The translations under genes and the position numbers were made by a program. DNA of 64,000 nt, from assembly GCF_008974185.1 (NCBI RefSeq), contig NZ_BKZP01000006.1:1-64000 (forward strand). The letters run 5' to 3'. This DNA comes from Weizmannia acidilactici (lineage in GTDB: Bacteria > Bacillota > Bacilli > Bacillales > Bacillaceae_C). Positions 8,705 to 17,502 of this stretch are shown here, one piece after another. Numbering within the stretch: position 1 is the stretch's first letter; each line of letters begins with the position of its first letter. Below the pieces are notes generated by a model, which saw only the letters and a list, made by a program, of their open reading frames with translations, was not told the DNA's origin and did not search any database.

Positions 8705-9547
8705 ATGAAAAAATTTGCCATTATTTTATTGGGCCTCATTCTTGTTATGGCAGGATGCGGAACCAAGAACAATTCAAGTAGCAGCACCACCACCAAGACG
8801 ATCAAAGTGGGGACAACCACTTCTGAAGTGCCGACTTGGACATTGATCCAAAAACTTGCGAAAAAGAAAAACATCAATATTAAGATTGTCCGTTTTGATG
8901 ATTACGTACAGCCGAACCTCGCTTTAAACGACGGGGAAATTGACATTAACGCATTCCAAACGGTTGTTTATTTCGATGATTTTATTAAACAGCGCAACTT
9001 GAAGCTTTCTGCAATCGGTACAACAAATATTTGGCCGATGGGCATTTACTCGAAAAAATATAAAAAGATAAGCCAAATCAAAGACGGAGACCAAATCGTC
9101 ATTCCGAAAGACCCGACAAACCTGGGCAGGGCATTATTGCTGTTGCAAAAAGCCGGTTTGATCACGGTGAAAAAAGGATTTACAGGCAAAGGCGGCCTGG
9201 AAAACATTGCTTCAAATCCGAAACATTTGAAAATCACTGCGGTTGACGCTGCCCAAACGCCGCGTGGCATGGATGATGCGGCAGCTGCCGTCATCAACTG
9301 CGACATGGCGATCAACGCAGGCTTGAGCCCGGTAAATGACTCTATCTTCCGTGAAGATGCAAGCAATAAAGCATACATTAACATCATTGCTGCCCGTACA
9401 AAAGATAAAAACGACAAAACTTTGCAGGAAATCGTAAAAATCTACCATTCCAAAGAAGTGACAGATTTTATTAAAAAACATTATAAAGGTGCAGCCGTAC
9501 CGGTCGTTAAACCAGTATCATACTTAAAAGACTATAAACAAAACTAA
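8705..9547 (+). CDS. metQ: Methionine-binding lipoprotein
   Basis: 280-residue extracytoplasmic receptor of the NlpA/MetQ family. A lipoprotein signal peptide ends in LVMAGC with Cys at residue 18, the lipid anchor site. The mature part carries TIKVGTTTSEVPTW and the family segments NAFQTVVYFDDF and VDAAQTPRGMDDAAAAVINCDMA in the ligand cleft. It delivers methionine to MetP and MetN. It lies 74 bp after metP in the same S-box operon, and a strong hairpin follows. Confidence 0.96.
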   Translation: MKKFAIILLGLILVMAGCGTKNNSSSSTTTKTIKVGTTTSEVPTWTLIQKLAKKKNINIKIVRFDDYVQPNLALNDGEIDINAFQTVVYFDDFIKQRNLKLSAIGTTNIWPMGIYSKKYKKISQIKDGDQIVIPKDPTNLGRALLLLQKAGLITVKKGFTGKGGLENIASNPKHLKITAVDAAQTPRGMDDAAAAVINCDMAINAGLSPVNDSIFREDASNKAYINIIAARTKDKNDKTLQEIVKIYHSKEVTDFIKKHYKGAAVPVVKPVSYLKDYKQN

Positions 9548-9553
9548 TCCGCT

Positions 9554-9585
9554 GAAAAGCCCGGCATAGAAAAGCCGGGCTTTTC
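9554..9585 (+). terminator. Terminator of metNPQ
   Basis: GAAAAGCCCGGC (9554-9565) and GCCGGGCTTTTC (9574-9585) form a 12-bp stem with an 8-base loop and a short T tract. Confidence 0.9.
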
Positions 9586-9732
9586 CCATTTTGGTCAATC
9601 TACCGACTTTTGGACAGTCCCTTCCCATTTTACTCTGCTATTTGCAACTTTCTAAAAATCAAGGAATCTCTTATAATGGAAGTAAGGGTTTTCGACATGT
9701 GCGGAGTAAAAATGAAAAGGGGGAAATCTTTT

Positions 9733-11511
9733 ATGGCGGCGCTTTTGCCGATCATGCTGGAACGTGCCGGCATTCTTGTCATTGCTGCTTTTTTGTTGTC
9801 ACGCCTAAAAACTTTCCGGCAAATCATCCATCAGGAATACGGGCGGAAAGAAAAGCTCGTGCTTATCCTTATTTTTGGCATCTTCGGCATGATCAGCAAT
9901 TACACCGGGATTGTGATTGAACACGGGAAAATTTCGGAAGCTTTCGGGCATAGCCATTTGTCGGTCGAAAGCGCCATTGCCAACACGAGGATCATGGGCG
10001 TCGGCATCGCCGGGTTATTGGGCGGCCCTGTTGTCGGCATCGGTGCAGGAGTTTTCGCGGGCATCCACCGGTTAACATTGGGCGGCTATACAAATATTGT
10101 GTGCAGCCTGTCCACCATCATTGCGGGCATTTTCATGGGTCTGCTCGGCAAACGGTACAATGTGCGGGGAAAATATGCCGCTTTGCAGGCGGTTTGTGCC
10201 GGAATGCTGATGGAAATGCTGCAAATGGCAATTATTTTGTCGGTTGCAAAACCGTACGAAGATGCGCTTGAACTCGTCCGGTTGATTGCGGTGCCGATGA
10301 TTACGATTAACGGGTTCGGGACGTTCGTTTTCATTTTGATTATCCAAACGATTTTGCTTGAAGAAGAGCGGACAAGGGCGTGGCAGACGCACAGGGCGCT
10401 GCAGATTGCCCAGGAAACGCTTGCCCATTTCAGGAAGGGGCTGAACACCGAATCGTGCAAAAAGGCGGCGGAGATCATCCTAAAACGTACATCAGCCGAT
10501 GCGGTGGCGATTACGGACCGCGAGAAGGTGCTGGCACATGTCGGGGCAGCGTCTGACCACCATATTCCGCTGCAGAGCATGTCGACGAAATTGACGGAAA
10601 AAGTGCTTGAACAGGGAAAAATCATGGTTGCAACATCGAACCGGGAAATCCAGTGCACGCATGAAGGGTGTCCGCTCCAGGCGGCCATTGTTCTGCCGCT
10701 TTTAGTCCGTGAGCAAGTGGTGGGCACATTAAAGCTGTACTTTAAAACAGCTGGACAGTTAAGTTCGGTTGAACAGGAGCTTGCCGAGGGCTTAAGCAAG
10801 CTTTTTTCAAACCAGCTTGAACTGGCGGAGGCGGAACTGCAGAGAAAGTTGTTAAAAGATGCGGAAATTAAGGCGCTCCAGGCCCAGGTCCATCCGCATT
10901 TCTTTTTCAATGCGATCAACACCATTACCTGCCTTGTCCGGACGGATACCGATAAAGCAAGGGCTTTGCTTATCCAGCTCGCCGCTTTTTTCCGTAGTAA
11001 TTTGCAGGGGTCAAGAAAAATGCTGATTCCGCTCGAAAAAGAGCTGGAGCATGTGAAAGCGTATCTAGCCATCGAGCAGGCGCGGTTTCCGGGCCGGTAT
11101 GATGTTGTTTTTGACATCGATCCGTTTTTAAAAACAGCGATGGTGCCGCCCTTTACTCTCCAGCCATTGGTGGAGAATGCAATTCACCATGCATTTTCCC
11201 GGCCGGGTGCCCAAAAACCTTCCGTCGCGATCCGCGCTTTTGTCAAAAACGGGAATTTTTACATGGTTACGGAAGACAACGGTAAGGGGATCCCGGAGGA
11301 ATTGGCGCGGTCTCTCGGAAATGTAGCAGTTGACTCATCCGATGGAACGGGAACAGCGCTATGGAACATAAAGAAAAGGATGGAGGAAATTTACGGCCGG
11401 GGGGCAATGTTTCACATTGAAAGCAGGGAGAATGCGGGGACAAAAGTGACCATTTCCATACCGCTTGATGAGATGTGGGGGGAAGAATATGCTAAAAGCA
11501 TTTGTAGTTGA
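9733..11511 (+). CDS. lytS: Sensor histidine kinase, LytS family
   Basis: 592-residue membrane kinase. The N-terminal 5TM LytS domain (residues about 10-200) includes IANTRIMGVGIAGLLGG and GAGVFAGIHRLTLGG. A GAF-like region follows (about 230-360), then the His_kinase domain with phospho-acceptor His in QVHPHFFFNAINTI, and a HATPase with LVENAIHHAF and EDNGKGIPEE. I chose the ATG at 9733 because AAAGGGGG is 9 bases upstream and the length then equals B. subtilis LytS; the frame is open to a TTG at 9610. It overlaps lytT by 23 bp. Related LytS/BtsS sensors respond to external pyruvate, and the CstA-family neighbour supports that here. Confidence 0.93.
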   Translation: MAALLPIMLERAGILVIAAFLLSRLKTFRQIIHQEYGRKEKLVLILIFGIFGMISNYTGIVIEHGKISEAFGHSHLSVESAIANTRIMGVGIAGLLGGPVVGIGAGVFAGIHRLTLGGYTNIVCSLSTIIAGIFMGLLGKRYNVRGKYAALQAVCAGMLMEMLQMAIILSVAKPYEDALELVRLIAVPMITINGFGTFVFILIIQTILLEEERTRAWQTHRALQIAQETLAHFRKGLNTESCKKAAEIILKRTSADAVAITDREKVLAHVGAASDHHIPLQSMSTKLTEKVLEQGKIMVATSNREIQCTHEGCPLQAAIVLPLLVREQVVGTLKLYFKTAGQLSSVEQELAEGLSKLFSNQLELAEAELQRKLLKDAEIKALQAQVHPHFFFNAINTITCLVRTDTDKARALLIQLAAFFRSNLQGSRKMLIPLEKELEHVKAYLAIEQARFPGRYDVVFDIDPFLKTAMVPPFTLQPLVENAIHHAFSRPGAQKPSVAIRAFVKNGNFYMVTEDNGKGIPEELARSLGNVAVDSSDGTGTALWNIKKRMEEIYGRGAMFHIESRENAGTKVTISIPLDEMWGEEYAKSICS

Positions 11512-12205
11512 CGACGAGCTGCCGGCCAGGGATGAACTGATTTATTTGCTGGAAAAAACCGGAAAAGTGGAAATAGCGGGGGAAGCGGAGTCGGTAAAAG
11601 AAGCGCTCCGGAAGCTTGAAGAAACGGAAGCGGATGTATTATTTGTGGATATGATGCTGACTAATGAACATGGAATGGATCTGGTTGAGGAAATCAACCG
11701 GCGGCCGCGGCATCCGTATATTGTATTTGCAACGGCATACGATGAATATGCCGTAAAAGCGTTTGAACTCAATGCAGTGGACTATATATTAAAACCTTTT
11801 GAAGAGAAAAGGGTGGCGCAAACGGTTGATAAGATGGAAAAATTGCTGGAGAACGGCCGCTCCGCCCCGCCTAAAAATACGGGCAAATTGGCCGTTACAG
11901 TGGATGAACGGATCGTGATTATCCCGATTGAAAAACTGTTGTACGCAGAATCGGTTGAAGGTCGCACGATGATTGCCACCGACAATGAAAAATATACGGT
12001 AACAGAACCGCTTGTAAATGTAGAAAAGAAACTGCAATCTACATCCATTGTCCGTGTCCACCGCGCCTATCTCGTCAATCTGGATGCGATCGTGGAAATC
12101 CGGCCATGGTTCCATTCCACTTATAATCTCATCATGCGGGACGGGGCAAAGATCCCGGTCAGCCGCACATACAAGCATGTGTTAAAGCAGTTTATCCGGA
12201 TTTAG
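11489..12205 (+). CDS. lytT: Response regulator with LytTR DNA-binding domain
   Basis: 238-residue regulator. The receiver domain (1-120) has the acidic pair DDE near residue 7, the phospho-Asp in VLFVDMMLTNE and the Lys in ILKPFEEKR. The LytTR domain (about 135-238) shows IPIEKLLYAESVEGRTMI and VRVHRAYLVNLDAI. The start ATG lies inside the end of lytS after GGGGGGAAG. It should activate a nearby target, most simply the cstA gene 130 bp downstream. No clear paired LytTR repeat could be fixed by eye in that gap. Confidence 0.93.
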   Translation: MLKAFVVDDELPARDELIYLLEKTGKVEIAGEAESVKEALRKLEETEADVLFVDMMLTNEHGMDLVEEINRRPRHPYIVFATAYDEYAVKAFELNAVDYILKPFEEKRVAQTVDKMEKLLENGRSAPPKNTGKLAVTVDERIVIIPIEKLLYAESVEGRTMIATDNEKYTVTEPLVNVEKKLQSTSIVRVHRAYLVNLDAIVEIRPWFHSTYNLIMRDGAKIPVSRTYKHVLKQFIRI

Positions 12206-12335
12206 CTTGCAGCTCATCCTGCTTTTTTTCCCTCCTACCTTTAAATTCTTGCATTTTATACAAAAAACAACTTATCCACTGTCATAAACTTATAAAATAT
12301 AAGCGATGAGGAGAATAAAAGGAGGCTTCAAGGAA

Positions 12336-14138
12336 ATGAATGCGATTACAATCGTAATCGGCGCCATCTGTATTTTAATCATTGCTTATCGTTTATATGG
12401 CACGTTTATGGCAGTAAAAGTTTTAAAGCTGAATAATGATACGCTGACACCAGCACATGAATTCAACGATGGGAAAGACTACGTGCCGACCAACAAGTGG
12501 GTGACGTTCGGGCACCATTTTGCGGCGATTGCGGCAGCTGGCCCGCTTGTCGGCCCGATTTTGGCGGCACAGTTCGGCTATTTGCCGGGCCTTTTATGGC
12601 TGTTGATCGGTGCAGTCATCGGAGGTGCCGTGCATGACGCTGTTGTGCTGTTTGCTTCGATGCGACGGAAAGGGAAGTCGCTTTCCGAGGTGGCAAAAGA
12701 AGAAATGGGCCCGGTTGCCGGCTTCTGTACGGGCCTTGCAATGCTGTTTATTATCGTAATTACGATGGCGGGTTTGTCCATGGTCGTTTTGAACGCGCTG
12801 CAAAATAACCCATGGGGCACGTTTGCCGTGGGCATTACGATTCCGATTGCCATGGGGGTCGGTTTGCTGTACAAAAAAACCGGCAATTTGAAACTGTCTT
12901 CCACGATTGGTTTCCTGCTGATTATGGCTGGCGTTTTTTCCGGGCCGTGGATCCAGCATTCCGTCATTGGGGAGTGGCTTACCTTTGATGCGAAAACTTT
13001 GGCTATTATTCTTCCTGCTTATGCATTTTTTGCTGCGGCGCTCCCGGTATGGCTGCTTTTGGCCCCACGCGATTATTTGAGCAGTTTTATGAAAATCGGC
13101 GTGTTCGTTGCCCTGATTATCGGTGTATTTATCATTAATCCGCCGATCCATATGCCCGCGCTGTCGCAATTTATTCATGGTGGCGGCCCGACGATGACAG
13201 GTCCGGTTTGGCCGTTTATTTCAATTACCATCGCTTGCGGCGCAATTTCGGGATTCCACGCTTTTATCGGATCCGGGACAACACCGAAAATGCTGGATAA
13301 ATGGACGGATATTAAGCCTGTTGCATTCGGCGCCATGCTTGTTGAGTCCCTGGTCGGGGTGATGGCGCTGGTGGCCGCGACTGCCCTTCAGCCTGCCGAC
13401 TATTTCGCGATCAACTCGACGCCTGAAGTCTTCAAGACGCTCGGCATGCATGTTGTTAATCTCCCGCATTTGAGCAGTGAAATCGGGATGGATTTGGCGG
13501 GCAGAACAGGCGGCGCTGTCACGCTGGCTGTCGGCATGACATATATTTTCACGAAGATCCACTGGTTCAGCAACCTGGCGCCGTTCTTCTATCAATTTGT
13601 CATCTTGTTTGAAGCGGTGTTTATCCTGACGGCGATTGACTCGGGTACCCGCGTGGCGCGCTATTTGCTGCAGGACTTTTTGGGTGAGCTGTACAAACCG
13701 CTGAAAAAGACGGATTGGCAGCCGGGCACCATTTTTACAAGCGCTTTGGCCTGCTTCATGTGGGGTTATTTGCTCTACTCCGGCGACATCGGATCGGTTT
13801 GGGCGCTGTTCGGCGTGTCGAATCAGCTGATGGCTTCAATCGGACTGATTGTGGGGGCGACGGTGATTTTAAAAATTGCCGACAAAAAGCGGTATGTGTT
13901 GACCTGCCTTATTCCGCTCGCTTATCTATATGTCACGGTCAACTATGCCGGTTATTGGATGATAAAAAATGTTTACCTGAACCATGCGGCATCGGGGTAC
14001 AACGTGCTGAATGGCATATTGTCCATCATTATGCTGATCCTCGGGCTTGTCATTATGGTTGCCGCTTTGAAAAACTGGTACAATTTGATCAAAGCCCCCG
14101 CCATTCCGGATTTGGAAACTTCGGCAAGGAAAGCTTAA
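12336..14138 (+). CDS. cstA: CstA-family carbon starvation/pyruvate transporter
   Basis: 600-residue polytopic membrane protein, the length of Bacillus CstA and shorter than E. coli CstA/BtsT (about 700). Family motifs include NDGKDYVPTNKWVTFGHHFAAIAAAGPLVGP near the N-terminus and FHAFIGSGTTPKM in the middle, with about 15 membrane segments. The ATG at 12336 has AAAGGAGG 10 bases upstream; the longer frame from 12306 lacks a site. E. coli BtsT is a pyruvate/H+ symporter induced by the LytS-type BtsS/BtsR pair; the same arrangement here suggests pyruvate uptake, although peptide uptake has also been proposed for CstA. Confidence 0.92.
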   Translation: MNAITIVIGAICILIIAYRLYGTFMAVKVLKLNNDTLTPAHEFNDGKDYVPTNKWVTFGHHFAAIAAAGPLVGPILAAQFGYLPGLLWLLIGAVIGGAVHDAVVLFASMRRKGKSLSEVAKEEMGPVAGFCTGLAMLFIIVITMAGLSMVVLNALQNNPWGTFAVGITIPIAMGVGLLYKKTGNLKLSSTIGFLLIMAGVFSGPWIQHSVIGEWLTFDAKTLAIILPAYAFFAAALPVWLLLAPRDYLSSFMKIGVFVALIIGVFIINPPIHMPALSQFIHGGGPTMTGPVWPFISITIACGAISGFHAFIGSGTTPKMLDKWTDIKPVAFGAMLVESLVGVMALVAATALQPADYFAINSTPEVFKTLGMHVVNLPHLSSEIGMDLAGRTGGAVTLAVGMTYIFTKIHWFSNLAPFFYQFVILFEAVFILTAIDSGTRVARYLLQDFLGELYKPLKKTDWQPGTIFTSALACFMWGYLLYSGDIGSVWALFGVSNQLMASIGLIVGATVILKIADKKRYVLTCLIPLAYLYVTVNYAGYWMIKNVYLNHAASGYNVLNGILSIIMLILGLVIMVAALKNWYNLIKAPAIPDLETSARKA

Positions 14139-14154
14139 CCACTGAAAAAATCGT

Positions 14155-14182
14155 ACCGCTCTTTTAATGGAGCGGTTTTTTT
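14155..14182 (+). terminator. Terminator of cstA
   Basis: ACCGCTC (14155-14161) and GAGCGGT (14170-14176) with an 8-base loop and a T run. Confidence 0.9.
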
Positions 14183-14285
14183 GTATGGGGAAAAGGAATT
14201 TCGTGTTACCGGCAATAGAAATTTAGTACAGACATTGATCCTGATAGCGGCTAATCAAAAAATTTTTAAAATTTAATTAACCCTC

Positions 14286-14314
14286 TGGTAATTCGGAGGT
14301 AAAATTGTTATAAT
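14286..14314 (+). promoter_or_regulatory. Possible promoter of the aminotransferase gene
   Basis: TATAAT at 14309-14314 with a weak TGGTAA 17 bp upstream. An AT-rich stretch AAATTTTTAAAATTTAATT lies at about 14260-14278 and faintly resembles a CodY box, but it matches too poorly to call. Confidence 0.4.
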
Positions 14315-14360
14315 AAATCGAAAATAATAACTTTATACATTGGAAAGGGATGCTTTCGGT

Positions 14361-15434
14361 TTGAATCAGGTTATCGAATTAATTAAAGCAGATGTGAAAA
14401 AAGAAAAACCGGCTGTAGAATCATTAGGATTTGGCAAACACTTTACGGATTACATGTTTGTCATGGACTATAATGATGAAGATGGCTGGCATCATCCACG
14501 AATTACACCTTACGCTCCGCTTGTATTGGAACCTTCGGCGATGGTGCTGCATTACGGCCAGGCTGTTTTCGAAGGATTGAAAGCCTACCGCGCAAAGGAT
14601 GGAAGGGTTCTGCTGTTCAGGCCTGAAAAAAATGTTGCCAGGCTGAATATGTCTTGCGCGAGATTGAGCATCCCGCAAATAGACGAAGATGTTGTACTAG
14701 ATGCGATTAAACAGCTTGTCGAACTCGAAAAAGATTGGATCCCGAATGAAGAAGGGACTTCGCTTTATATCCGTCCGTTTATCATTGCGACGGAATCAAG
14801 CCTTGGCGTGCATCCGGCACATGAATATAAACTAATGATCATTCTTTCTCCGGTAGGGTCCTACTACGGAGATCAATTGAAACCTGTCAGGATTTACGTT
14901 GAAGACGAATATGTCCGCGCCGTTCCGGGAGGCGTCGGTTTTACGAAGACTGCCGGAAACTATGCGGCAAGCCTGAAAGCGCAGGAAAAAGCGGAACAGA
15001 TGGGCTATGACCAGGTGCTTTGGCTGGACGGCGTTGAAAGAAAATATATTGAAGAAGTCGGAAGCATGAACATCTTCTTTAAAATCAACGGGGAAGTTGT
15101 CACGCCGAAGCTGAACGGCAGCATCCTCGGCGGCGTCACAAGGGATTCGGTCATCCAGCTGCTGCAATATTGGAATGTTCCTGTCAGAGAAGTTCGGATT
15201 TCGATCGATGAAATTTATGAAGCTTACCAAAAAGGCCAGTTGGAAGAAGTATTCGGAACAGGGACAGCCGCTGTCATTTCCCCTGTCGGCGAGCTCGGCT
15301 GGAAAGACATTATAATGGAACTCCCGAATGCGGAAGATCCGGATACGATTGCCAAGCGGCTTTACGATGCATTAACCGGCATCCAGCTTGGGAAAACGGA
15401 AGATCCGCTGAACTGGACGCTAGAAATTAAATAA
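14361..15434 (+). CDS. ilvE: Branched-chain amino acid aminotransferase
   Basis: 357-residue PLP enzyme of fold type IV that interconverts Leu, Ile, Val and their 2-keto acids. It matches B. subtilis IlvK (YwaA) closely: HYGQAVFEGLKAY, EGTSLYIRPFIIATE, and the PLP lysine in FTKTAGNYAASLKAQEKA; WLDGVERKYIEEVGSMN and FGTGTAAVISPVGEL are conserved active-site parts. I favour the TTG at 14361 with AAAGGG 11 bases before it; a TTG at 14340 is also in frame but has no ribosome site. It stands alone, followed by a hairpin. Confidence 0.93.
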   Translation: MNQVIELIKADVKKEKPAVESLGFGKHFTDYMFVMDYNDEDGWHHPRITPYAPLVLEPSAMVLHYGQAVFEGLKAYRAKDGRVLLFRPEKNVARLNMSCARLSIPQIDEDVVLDAIKQLVELEKDWIPNEEGTSLYIRPFIIATESSLGVHPAHEYKLMIILSPVGSYYGDQLKPVRIYVEDEYVRAVPGGVGFTKTAGNYAASLKAQEKAEQMGYDQVLWLDGVERKYIEEVGSMNIFFKINGEVVTPKLNGSILGGVTRDSVIQLLQYWNVPVREVRISIDEIYEAYQKGQLEEVFGTGTAAVISPVGELGWKDIIMELPNAEDPDTIAKRLYDALTGIQLGKTEDPLNWTLEIK

Positions 15435-15449
15435 TTTTAAGATTGAGAG

Positions 15450-15480
15450 GGCCGGTCCCCAGCATAAAGGGGCCGGCTTT
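15450..15480 (+). terminator. Hairpin after ilvE, weak terminator
   Basis: GCCGGTCCCC (15451-15460) pairs with GGGGCCGGC, followed by only three T. Confidence 0.6.
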
Positions 15481-15562
15481 CCTAATGATGGCGGGCTGTA
15501 CTGGAATTTACCGGTCCAACTGTGGTTTAATTAATGCAGAAATGTAACATGGGGAGAAACAA

Positions 15563-16318
15563 ATGAAACTTAGCCAGGAAGAAGCTCACCAAGTGATGCA
15601 AGTATGTTTATTGGCTGGAAAAATTATGCTGATGGGTGGAGCGGAAACTTACCGCGTGGAGGATACAATGTCTAGAATCGCAGCCGCTTGCGGAATCAGC
15701 GGGTCGCACAGCTTTGTCACGCCGACCGCCATTATTTTTTCGCTTGATGGCGCTGAACTGACAAAACTGATCCGCATTTCCAACAGGTCAACAGACTTAA
15801 GGAAAGTCGACCAGGTGAACAGCATCTCAAGGAAGATCAGCAATCGCACGCTCACGCTCCGGGAAGCATATGACCAGTTAAAAAAAATTGAAAAAGAGGA
15901 AGAAGCCTACCCTCTATGGCTGCAGTTGCTTGCCGCTTCCATTGCGAGCGGCTGCTTTGTGATCATATTTTTAGGCGGCTGGGCGGATTTTCTGCCGGCA
16001 TGTATTGTTGGCGGGCTCGGTTTCCTCAGCACACTTTATGTGCACCATTTCGTAAAGGTGCGGTTTTTTGCGGAATTTGTCGCTTCACTCGTAATCGGCA
16101 TCACGGCATACGGCCTTGTCCAGGTCGGAATCGGCCGGGAATTGGATAAAATCATCATCGGTTCGGTCATGCCGCTTGTACCAGGGCTTGCCATCACAAA
16201 CGCGCTGCGCGACCTTATGGCGGGCCATTTATTCTCCGGCGTCTCAAAAGGCGCTGAAGCATTTTTGACCTCTTTTGCGATCGGCGCCGGCATTGCCATC
16301 ATATTAACGATTTTTTAA
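15563..16318 (+). CDS. Threonine/serine exporter, N-terminal ThrE half (YjjP type)
   Basis: 251-residue DUF1212 protein. A soluble N-terminal part (1-110, with LLAGKIMLMGGAETYRVEDTM and FVTPTAIIFSLDG) is followed by about five membrane segments, with VMPLVPGLAITNALRDLMAGH near the C-terminus. Corynebacterium ThrE exports threonine and serine as one chain; in Bacilli it is split in two. The second half follows after 11 bp. GGGGAGAAACAA precedes the ATG. Confidence 0.88.
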   Translation: MKLSQEEAHQVMQVCLLAGKIMLMGGAETYRVEDTMSRIAAACGISGSHSFVTPTAIIFSLDGAELTKLIRISNRSTDLRKVDQVNSISRKISNRTLTLREAYDQLKKIEKEEEAYPLWLQLLAASIASGCFVIIFLGGWADFLPACIVGGLGFLSTLYVHHFVKVRFFAEFVASLVIGITAYGLVQVGIGRELDKIIIGSVMPLVPGLAITNALRDLMAGHLFSGVSKGAEAFLTSFAIGAGIAIILTIF

Positions 16319-16329
16319 AAGGGTGATGT

Positions 16330-16779
16330 ATGTTGTTCCAGCAATTGTTGACCAGCTTTTTTGCCTCGGCAGGATTTGGGATTATTTTTAACGCACCGAA
16401 AAAGTCGCTTGTCCAGTGCGGGATTGTCGGCATGATCGGCTGGGGGATTTATTTTTTGTTTTATATGTTCCAATTGAACGTGGTTTACGGCACGTTTATT
16501 GCGGCTTTTTTCGTCGGGGTCATCAGCCAGGTTTTTGCCCGCCTTTATAAAACGCCGATCCTGATTTTTACGGTCGGCGGGATTATTCCCCTTGTGCCGG
16601 GCGGTTTGGCTTATGATGCGATGCGGCATTTTGTGCAAAACGATTATAACGGCGCGGTATCGCTTGCCGCGAAAGTGCTGCTTTTATCGGTTGCGATCGC
16701 CATTGGTCTTGTGGCATCAGAAGTCACGAACCAGTTCATTAAAAAGATGCCGGATAGGCGGTCAAAATTTGTAAAATAA
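16330..16779 (+). CDS. Threonine/serine exporter, C-terminal ThrE half (YjjB type)
   Basis: 149-residue membrane protein (DUF3815) with about four or five helices, including PILIFTVGGIIPLVPGG and YDAMRHFVQNDY. It completes the split ThrE exporter with the gene before it. AAAGGGTGATGT precedes the ATG. The amino acid substrate is inferred from the family. Confidence 0.87.
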   Translation: MLFQQLLTSFFASAGFGIIFNAPKKSLVQCGIVGMIGWGIYFLFYMFQLNVVYGTFIAAFFVGVISQVFARLYKTPILIFTVGGIIPLVPGGLAYDAMRHFVQNDYNGAVSLAAKVLLLSVAIAIGLVASEVTNQFIKKMPDRRSKFVK

Positions 16780-16954
16780 GCCGGATCCTGCTGTAAGGCG
16801 GGACGACTTTTTCTTTTTTTAGGCTGAAATTCATTTCAGTCCTCCCCGCCCGGCTACCCTTTACTGCTCTCGCCTATCCCGCAAATTTTGTGATCATCGG
16901 CTACAAAGACCTTGAACGTGAGCCATTCTAAAAATGTCCGACACAATTTGTACA

Positions 16955-17012
16955 TTGACACGGGCAATGCCGGTTTTTATAATTAGTTTACTTAATTAAT
17001 TAATTAATAAAC
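16955..17012 (+). promoter_or_regulatory. Consensus promoter plus palindromic operator of the marR-ABC operon
   Basis: TTGACA (16955-16960) and TATAAT (16978-16983) with a 17-bp spacer make a perfect sigma-A promoter. Directly downstream is TTAATTAATTAATTAA (16992-17007), a perfect 16-bp palindrome flanked by GTTTA and TAAAC (16986-17012). It covers the expected start of transcription, where an autorepressing MarR dimer would bind. The rest of the gap 16780-16954 holds a small palindrome CTGAAATTCATTTCAG (16823-16838) and no gene. Confidence 0.75.
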
Positions 17013-17039
17013 AAATTAAATGTGAAAGGAGCGGCAGCC

Positions 17040-17483
17040 TTGGCAGATCAGGAGGATTTGTCGCAGGAGTTGATGCATACATTGTGGCAATTAAGAAAAG
17101 TGAAGCCGCATGCCTTTTTTTATTCCGGAGAGATGAAACCGAGTGAAATGCGCCTGCTATTGGCCGTCCATTCCGGTCCCCAGGATACCGGAATCAGCGT
17201 CTCGGAATTGGGCAGGCGGCTTCACGTCACTTCTTCGACCGTGACGCAACTGATCAATGAAATGGAAGAAAGCGGTTTAATTGTAAGAAAAACAGATAGG
17301 CGTGACCGCCGGATGGTGCGGGTCTTTTTAACAGAGAAAAGTAATCATGCTATCCGCCAGGTTGAAGAAGCGGCAAATCGTTTTTTTCGGGGATTGGTCA
17401 ACCATTTGGGGGAAGAAGAAACAAGAAGATTTATTGCTTATTTAAAAAAGGCTTACCATTATTTGGATACGTTAAGCTGTTAA
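17040..17483 (+). CDS. MarR family regulator
   Basis: 147-residue winged helix-turn-helix repressor. The DNA-binding part is ISVSELGRRLHVTSSTVTQLINEMEESGLIVRK, and the wing carries TDRRDRRMVRVFLTE. The start TTG at 17040 is preferred: AAAGGAG lies 8 bases upstream, while the GTG at 17022 is ahead of that site. It is co-transcribed with the two ABC exporter genes that begin 19 bp later, and it probably represses the operon until a toxic ligand binds. Confidence 0.9.
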   Translation: MADQEDLSQELMHTLWQLRKVKPHAFFYSGEMKPSEMRLLLAVHSGPQDTGISVSELGRRLHVTSSTVTQLINEMEESGLIVRKTDRRDRRMVRVFLTEKSNHAIRQVEEAANRFFRGLVNHLGEEETRRFIAYLKKAYHYLDTLSC

Positions 17484-17502
17484 AGGAAGTGTCTACTCGC
17501 CT

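Noticed and set aside
12206-12240. Terminator between lytT and cstA
   Set aside because: Only a 4-bp stem (GCAG/CTGC) precedes the T run; it may be a weak terminator but I cannot support it.
14255-14280. CodY box before ilvE
   Set aside because: The AT-rich sequence matches the 15-bp CodY consensus at only about 10 positions, not enough in such DNA.
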